DNA from: Candidatus Nitrosopumilus sp.
GTDB lineage: Archaea; Thermoproteota; Nitrososphaeria; Nitrososphaerales; Nitrosopumilaceae
Assembly: GCA_029861085.1 (NCBI GenBank)
Contig: JAOUAE010000040.1
Coordinates: 1 to 10,240, forward strand
DNA: 10,240 nucleotides
Reading direction: 5' to 3'
Part shown: positions 6,875-10,240 of the stretch, in pieces
Numbering within the stretch: position 1 is the first letter of the stretch
How the letters are laid out: each line of letters starts with the position of its first letter
Notes under the pieces: model-generated
What the model was told of the DNA's origin: nothing
Seen by the model: only the letters and a program-made list of their open reading frames with translations
Databases searched by the model: none
Made by a program: the position numbers and the translations under genes

Positions 6875-6908
6875 TAAATTGATTAAATTAGTATAAATTG
6901 ACTAAATT
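6875..6908 (+). repeat. 15-bp direct repeat around the start of the PhoU-like gene
   Basis: TAAATTGATTAAATT at 6875-6889 recurs as TAAATTGACTAAATT at 6894-6908, matching at 14 of 15 positions, with the copies offset by 19 bp. The second copy contains the TTG start codon at 6898. The first copy overlaps the promoter-like TTAAATT. The placement would suit an operator for a dimeric regulator, but the sequence is AT-rich and chance cannot be excluded. Confidence 0.5.
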
Positions 6909-7878
6909 CATTCGACGCCTACAAAGAATTGGAAGCAGCGTCCTGGTATCGCTGCCAAAAGAATGGGTTGTTGCAAATAATTTAGATAAAAGCAGCGAGG
7001 TTGAAATTGAAACTGGTCAGGATAGTGTCTCTATATCTGCTAACAAGGAAGTGCGACCAACAAAAAAACTTGTAATTTCTTATCCATTGCCCAAAGAGGA
7101 AAATATTGTTGCAGACCTTACTGGAGCTTATCTTTTAGGATTTGATATCATTGAAATTAATTCTAAATCCATTATTCCGGGTAAAGACAGAGAAGAAATT
7201 CGCAATTCAATGAGAAGATTAGTTGGAATGGAGATAATTGAAGAAGATGCATCTCACATCAACATGCAATTTCTTTTAGATGCAACAACACTCAATCCAG
7301 AAAAAATCCTCAAACGAATGAGTTCAATTGCAATTGGTATGTACGATGATGTATCCAATGGACTAATTTCAGACGATAAATCTAATCTACAATCATTGTC
7401 AAAACGTGATGTTGAAGTAAATAGACAATACTTCTTACTTGTTCGTTTAATCCGCAGTACACTAGTTGACAAAAGATTAGCTAATGCATTTAATTTAGAA
7501 AATATTGACGTACTTGATTATAGAGTTGCAGCAAATATTCTTGAGAATGCAGGTGATTCTATTGTAGAACTTTCAAATTTTATTTATAATTCCTCTTTAT
7601 CAAAAGAATATTCAGAGATAATCTATAATGTGATAAAGGATTTTAATAAACTTGCAGAAAAATCTATTGATGCATTTACCAAACCTGATAGACTTTTAGC
7701 TATTGAAGCCATATCATTGCATAAACAATATGAAGAAAAACTTGGTTTACTTCGAAATACATTAGGTGATAAAAAACAAATCCCGATAGATTTTCTTGAC
7801 ATAGTGTATATGTTTGAAAGAATTACACAGTCTTGGGCAGATGTAGCTGATCTTGTACAGCCTATCTACAATAAATAA
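6898..7878 (+). CDS. PhoU-domain phosphate regulator with N-terminal AbrB/SpoVT-type DNA-binding domain
   Basis: The 326-residue product starts with an AbrB/MazE-like swapped-hairpin domain at about 1-50 (KFIRRLQRIGSSVLVSLPKEWV). Two helical PhoU-like repeats follow at about 110-325, rich in acidic and hydrophobic residues (for example VLDYRVAANILENAGDSIVE at 205-224). This domain order is common in archaeal proteins annotated as phosphate uptake regulators. Combined with the DNA-binding domain, it suggests a transcription factor responding to phosphate status, though no phosphate transporter gene is next to it here. The start is TTG at 6898: an in-frame TAG at 6889-6891 excludes anything further upstream, and the conserved domain begins straight after it. 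The stop TAA at 7878 abuts the stop of the convergent Nudix gene. A direct repeat around the start hints at autoregulation. Confidence 0.88.
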   Translation: MTKFIRRLQRIGSSVLVSLPKEWVVANNLDKSSEVEIETGQDSVSISANKEVRPTKKLVISYPLPKEENIVADLTGAYLLGFDIIEINSKSIIPGKDREEIRNSMRRLVGMEIIEEDASHINMQFLLDATTLNPEKILKRMSSIAIGMYDDVSNGLISDDKSNLQSLSKRDVEVNRQYFLLVRLIRSTLVDKRLANAFNLENIDVLDYRVAANILENAGDSIVELSNFIYNSSLSKEYSEIIYNVIKDFNKLAEKSIDAFTKPDRLLAIEAISLHKQYEEKLGLLRNTLGDKKQIPIDFLDIVYMFERITQSWADVADLVQPIYNK

Positions 7879-8394
7879 TCAGTATAGTTTTTTCTTAGCA
7901 GCATATGTCAAAACTGCACATATGGTTTTTGAATCTTGAATTTTGCCAGTTTTAATCATTGATAGCACCTTTTTCAAATCTAGTTTTACTACTGATAATA
8001 TTTCATCATCATCCAATTTCAAGTTAGATGTTTTCTTTAGTTTTGAGGCTAAAAAGCAATGAATTATCTCTGCATTATAGCCAATTGATGGATAATATGT
8101 GATGAGAGGAGTCATCTTTTTTGCTGAATAGCCCGTTTCTTCTTCTAGCTCTCTGAATGCGCATTTTATGGGCTCTTCTCTTTTTTCTAATGTTCCAGCA
8201 GGAATCTCCAATACATATCCATGAGGAAATCTATGTTGCTTTACCAGAATTACCTTGTTTTCTTCATCAAAAGCAAGCATGGCTGCAGCACCTCTATGTT
8301 CAATGACTTCTCGTCTGACTTTTCTACCTTCTATTTTTCCATCATAAACACTAAGACCTAAAATTTTCCCTTCATAGATCTTTGTCTTTTTCAT
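7879..8394 (-). CDS. Nudix hydrolase, ADP-ribose pyrophosphatase type
   Basis: The 171-residue product carries a perfect Nudix box (GX5EX7REUXEEXGU). G67 opens it in GTLEKREE, E73 follows, and it ends with REL at 81-83, EEE at 84-86 and TGY at 87-89. EIPAGTLE just before the box and the N-terminal [11 protein letters not shown] are typical of ADP-ribose/NudF-like pyrophosphatases, which hydrolyse ADP-ribose to AMP and ribose 5-phosphate. Other nucleoside diphosphate derivatives are possible substrates. The protein is cytoplasmic and of usual length. The ATG at 8394 lies 25 bp downstream of the Lrp-type gene, but a TATA-like element at the right distance suggests its own promoter. The stop TGA (7879-7881) directly abuts the convergent PhoU-like stop with no intervening base. 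Confidence 0.93.
   Translation of the reverse strand: MKKTKIYEGKILGLSVYDGKIEGRKVRREVIEHRGAAAMLAFDEENKVILVKQHRFPHGYVLEIPAGTLEKREEPIKCAFRELEEETGYSAKKMTPLITYYPSIGYNAEIIHCFLASKLKKTSNLKLDDDEILSVVKLDLKKVLSMIKTGKIQDSKTICAVLTYAAKKKLY
7888..7893 (+). terminator. Possible poly-T terminator of the PhoU-like gene
   Basis: A run of six T residues occurs 10 bp after the PhoU-like stop, inside the 3' end of the convergent Nudix gene. Archaeal RNA polymerase can terminate at T-tracts without a hairpin. In AT-rich DNA such runs are common, so this is weak. Confidence 0.25.
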
Positions 8395-8415
8395 ATCGTA
8401 TATCGATAATTATTA

Positions 8416-8423
8416 TTATTTAA
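8416..8423 (-). promoter_or_regulatory. Candidate TATA box of the Nudix gene
   Basis: On the minus strand this reads TTAAATAA, centred about 25 bp upstream of the ATG at 8394, as expected for a leaderless archaeal promoter. It overlaps the stop codon of the Lrp-type gene. Confidence 0.45.
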
Positions 8424-9322
8424 TTTGTTTGATATGTTAAATGTAATTTGGGTGATTTTTTGAAATCATTAATAGCTTTTTCTATCCATTTTACATAAAA
8501 TGAAATTTTTTTTGGAATAAACAAATCAGCTGATTCTATATTTTTAATATTTCTAACTTTTTGTGTTAGCTCATCCATCTTGAATATATTGTCACTGTAC
8601 ATAAATAAAACAATCTGATTTTTTGCTATGAATGGAATTTGTAAATATGATTCAGAAAATGTATTGTTCAATTTTTCTAATGTTTCTCTCAGATCTCCTT
8701 TTATCCAAGTAAGTATTGCGTGAGGAATAAAATTTTCAATTTTTCTAGGATCATAAACTAAGGTAAATTGAATTCCATCATTTTCATGTAATTTTTCTAT
8801 ACATCTTGTTATTGTTTTAGTTGACATGTTTGTATTCTTTGCAATTTGTTCAATTCTCTCTCTTGGATTTTTAATTAATTCTTCTAAAATTTCTAAATCT
8901 GTTTTTGTAAGATTTGAACTAAATCCTGGATTCTCTGCTTCAAAAATGGATAACACTCTAACATCTTTCATCAATTTCTTTGCAAGCTCAATTTTCTGAT
9001 CCAAATTCTCCTTTACAGAAATACCACAGACTGTTATTCCTCCAACACATGGTACTACAAAATATGGTTCACCTACAAGACTTGCTTGTTCTAAAATTTG
9101 ATTGATATTTTGACCTGATACAACAAAATACAAAACACCGTATCCTAAAACTGGGGGTTCAACTTTTACGAAAAATTCTTCAATGATCTTCCTTTCTTGC
9201 ATTTTTCGTATTCTTGCTCGAACTGCTCCACCTGATATTCCCAATTCTATGCCTATTTGCCTGTCTGATTCTCTGCAATTATTCAACAGTCTGCTCAGAA
9301 TTTTCATATCTAAATTGTCCAT
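8420..9322 (-). CDS. Lrp/AsnC-type transcription regulator with two HTH domains
   Basis: From the ATG at 9322 the protein has 300 residues in a repeated layout. A first winged helix-turn-helix (about 1-47, LDMKILSRLLNNCRESDRQI) is followed by a sensor-like segment (about 55-128). A second winged HTH (about 139-185, LTKTDLEILEELIKNPRERI, then STKTITRCIEKLHE) is followed by a second C-terminal alpha/beta segment. Ordinary Lrp/AsnC proteins are about 150 residues, so this is roughly a doubled form; such two-HTH regulators are known in archaea. The ligand and targets are unknown. A TTG at 9349 would add nine residues. I prefer 9322 because a GGTGAG Shine-Dalgarno-like stretch sits just before that ATG and the HTH begins right after it. 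It is divergent from the ABC permease gene, which may be a target. Confidence 0.82.
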   Translation of the reverse strand: MDNLDMKILSRLLNNCRESDRQIGIELGISGGAVRARIRKMQERKIIEEFFVKVEPPVLGYGVLYFVVSGQNINQILEQASLVGEPYFVVPCVGGITVCGISVKENLDQKIELAKKLMKDVRVLSIFEAENPGFSSNLTKTDLEILEELIKNPRERIEQIAKNTNMSTKTITRCIEKLHENDGIQFTLVYDPRKIENFIPHAILTWIKGDLRETLEKLNNTFSESYLQIPFIAKNQIVLFMYSDNIFKMDELTQKVRNIKNIESADLFIPKKISFYVKWIEKAINDFKKSPKLHLTYQTN

Positions 9323-9333
9323 TTTCTCACCTG

Positions 9334-9351
9334 TATTGTCCTTATACAATA
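9334..9351. promoter_or_regulatory. Inverted repeat just upstream of the Lrp-type gene
   Basis: TATTGT (9334-9339) and ACAATA (9346-9351) form a perfect 6-bp inverted repeat with a 6-bp spacer, 12-29 bp upstream of the preferred ATG at 9322. Lrp/AsnC proteins often bind imperfect palindromes at their own promoters, so an autoregulatory operator is plausible but unproven. Confidence 0.4.
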
Positions 9352-9367
9352 TAGAATCAACTAATCT

Positions 9368-9376
9368 GATATAAAA
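9368..9376 (-). promoter_or_regulatory. Candidate TATA box of the Lrp-type regulator gene
   Basis: On the minus strand this reads TTTTATATC. Its centre is about 50 bp upstream of the ATG at 9322 and 23 bp upstream of the alternative TTG at 9349. It would give either a short leader carrying the GGTGAG ribosome-binding site or a leaderless TTG start. Confidence 0.4.
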
Positions 9377-9377
9377 T

Positions 9378-9410
9378 TGTCTATACCGTTAGTATAATTC
9401 ATCATAGACA
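9378..9410. promoter_or_regulatory. Nested inverted repeats in the regulator/permease intergenic region
   Basis: TGTCTAT (9378-9384) and ATAGACA (9404-9410) are a perfect 7-bp inverted repeat. Inside it TATAC (9382-9386) and GTATA (9392-9396) form a second perfect one with a 5-bp spacer. The two are not concentric. They lie between the TATA-like elements of the two divergent genes, a natural place for an operator. Confidence 0.45.
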
Positions 9411-9420
9411 TTAAATATTA
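9411..9420 (+). promoter_or_regulatory. Candidate TATA box of the ABC permease gene
   Basis: TTAAATATTA is centred about 23 bp upstream of the GTG start at 9439, fitting a leaderless archaeal promoter. It immediately follows the right arm of the 7-bp inverted repeat. Confidence 0.45.
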
Positions 9421-9438
9421 GACTATTTTATTACATTT

Positions 9439-10240
9439 GTGGATTATAGATTAAAACTGGCAAAAAGAATGCTGTTTAACAAAAGAGGCAGTTTGCTTGG
9501 TGCAGTTTTAGCGATTACAATTGGGATTTTGGTTATTCATGTAAACTTTGTAATATTTCAAGGACTTTTTGATGCAATCGTTCGTGATATTACTAATTAT
9601 ACAAATGGAGATATTCTTGTTACAGATGAAGCTGACTATATCGACAAGTCAGATTTGTCAATTGTAAGTTGGTTTGAAAGAATCCCTTATGTTCAGGGGG
9701 CAACACCGCGGCTTTCATCAAGTGCTGAAATGAACATGACAAAGAATGGAAAACTAATTGAAGAAACCAGAATACCAATTGTAGGTATTGATCCATTTCG
9801 CGATATTAGAGCATCTACTGTTCATGAGACCGTTTCAGAAGGAAGCTATGTCTTTTCAAGAAATTCTATTGTATTAGGATCTAATGTAGCAAAAGATCTT
9901 GGTGGAGCCGAAGTTGGTGACAATGTTAAGGTTCTTGTAGTTGACAGATACGGAGAAGATCAGATTAGGAGATTCACTGTTTCTGGAATTGCAAAATCAC
10001 CTGGAGGTCAAGGATTTGACTATACTACAGTTGTACATATTGATACATTACGTGATATGATGAATAGACCTGGAGATACCGGATCATTTATGGTAAAACT
10101 AAATGATCCTTCTAAAGCATTAGAAATTAAAGAATTCTTTTTACGTTCATTTCCTAATGATGATTTTCTTGCAGAAACTATAGAAGAATCAGCTGAACAA
10201 CAACTTGCTGGTTTTAGATCTGGCATTGCAATGATTAACA
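9439..10240 (+). CDS. ABC transporter permease, MacB/FtsX type, partial: N-terminal 267 residues
   Basis: The frame opens with GTG at 9439 and stays open to the window edge, giving 267 residues. An in-frame TAA at 9412-9414 and the absence of other starts after it make this GTG the first possible start. A short cytoplasmic segment (MDYRLKLAKRMLFNKRGSLL) precedes a membrane helix at about 18-41 (GAVLAITIGILVIHVNFVIF). A long extracytoplasmic domain follows that resembles the MacB periplasmic core: GDILVTD at 57-63, PYVQGATPRL, VGIDPF, IVLGSNVAKDLG, VGDNVKVLVVD and FTVSGIAKSPG. The FtsX-like three-helix C-terminal part should lie beyond the window. Such permeases work with an ATPase in lipoprotein, peptide or drug transport or in mechanotransmission; the substrate cannot be told. 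The partner ATPase is probably downstream. Confidence 0.85.
   Translation, partial: MDYRLKLAKRMLFNKRGSLLGAVLAITIGILVIHVNFVIFQGLFDAIVRDITNYTNGDILVTDEADYIDKSDLSIVSWFERIPYVQGATPRLSSSAEMNMTKNGKLIEETRIPIVGIDPFRDIRASTVHETVSEGSYVFSRNSIVLGSNVAKDLGGAEVGDNVKVLVVDRYGEDQIRRFTVSGIAKSPGGQGFDYTTVVHIDTLRDMMNRPGDTGSFMVKLNDPSKALEIKEFFLRSFPNDDFLAETIEESAEQQLAGFRSGIAMIN

Noticed and set aside
7254..7472. 72-residue minus-strand open frame inside the PhoU-like gene
   Set aside because: Antisense shadow without motif or promoter; the plus-strand frame is clearly coding.
9323..9349. Nine-residue N-terminal extension of the Lrp-type regulator from a TTG at 9349
   Set aside because: The ATG at 9322 has a GGTGAG sequence just before it and starts right at the HTH domain. 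The TTG version cannot be excluded, since a TATA-like box lies 23 bp before it.
9183..9374. 63-residue plus-strand open frame over the 5' end of the Lrp-type gene
   Set aside because: It is opposite the conserved first HTH domain, and its end falls in the promoter region.
10020..10226. 68-residue minus-strand open frame at the right end
   Set aside because: It is antisense to the continuous ABC permease frame, which matches the MacB-type core domain and extends beyond the window.
1..10240. CRISPR arrays, tRNA/rRNA genes, insertion sequences, phage or toxin-antitoxin genes
   Set aside because: No spaced repeats, no transposase or integrase motifs, and no GC-rich islands as expected for stable RNA genes in this AT-rich sequence. 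All large frames are explained by core or regulatory genes.

Overview
The window looks like a chromosomal segment of a low-GC archaeon, most likely an ammonia-oxidising Nitrososphaerota (Thaumarchaeota) of the Nitrosopumilus kind. The grounds are the archaeal-specific coenzyme A genes (pantoate kinase, phosphopantothenate synthetase), a PhoU-like protein with an N-terminal AbrB-type domain, a two-HTH Lrp-type regulator, TATA-like boxes about 23-28 bp upstream of start codons (as expected for leaderless mRNAs), and frequent TTG/GTG starts. The taxon is inferred from gene content and composition; no rRNA is present to prove it.

Layout. Positions 1-397 (minus) hold the N-terminal part of a PP-loop, tRNA-thiolation-like enzyme, divergent from an M24 Xaa-Pro-type metallopeptidase at 469-1533 (plus). 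A compact minus-strand operon runs from 6832 down to 1536. In transcription order it encodes pantoate kinase, phosphopantothenate synthetase, PanB, CoaBC, a 55-residue coiled-coil protein, a SAM methyltransferase and a small membrane-anchored protein. Gaps inside it are at most about 30 bp and three junctions overlap. Divergent to it is a PhoU-like regulator (6898-7878, plus). Next come a Nudix hydrolase (7879-8394, minus) and an Lrp/AsnC-type regulator with two HTH domains (8420-9322, minus). Divergent to the regulator is the start of an ABC-transporter permease of the MacB/FtsX type (from 9439, plus), which runs off the window.

How the genes fit together. PanB makes ketopantoate, pantoate kinase phosphorylates pantoate, phosphopantothenate synthetase joins 4-phosphopantoate to beta-alanine, and CoaBC adds and decarboxylates cysteine to give 4'-phosphopantetheine. 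Ketopantoate reductase and the last two CoA enzymes (PPAT, dephospho-CoA kinase) are not in the window. The three genes at the end of the operon have no established link to CoA; their place there is the only clue.

The region is very gene-dense. No stretch over 120 bp lacks a gene, and two convergent gene pairs are separated by 2 bp and 0 bp. The most interesting non-coding signals are a 15-bp direct repeat around the start of the PhoU-like gene and nested inverted repeats between the Lrp-type regulator and the ABC permease. I saw no tRNA, rRNA, CRISPR array, insertion sequence or other mobile element. This is largely an ordinary core-genome region, and I found no convincing sign of a wholly new system.
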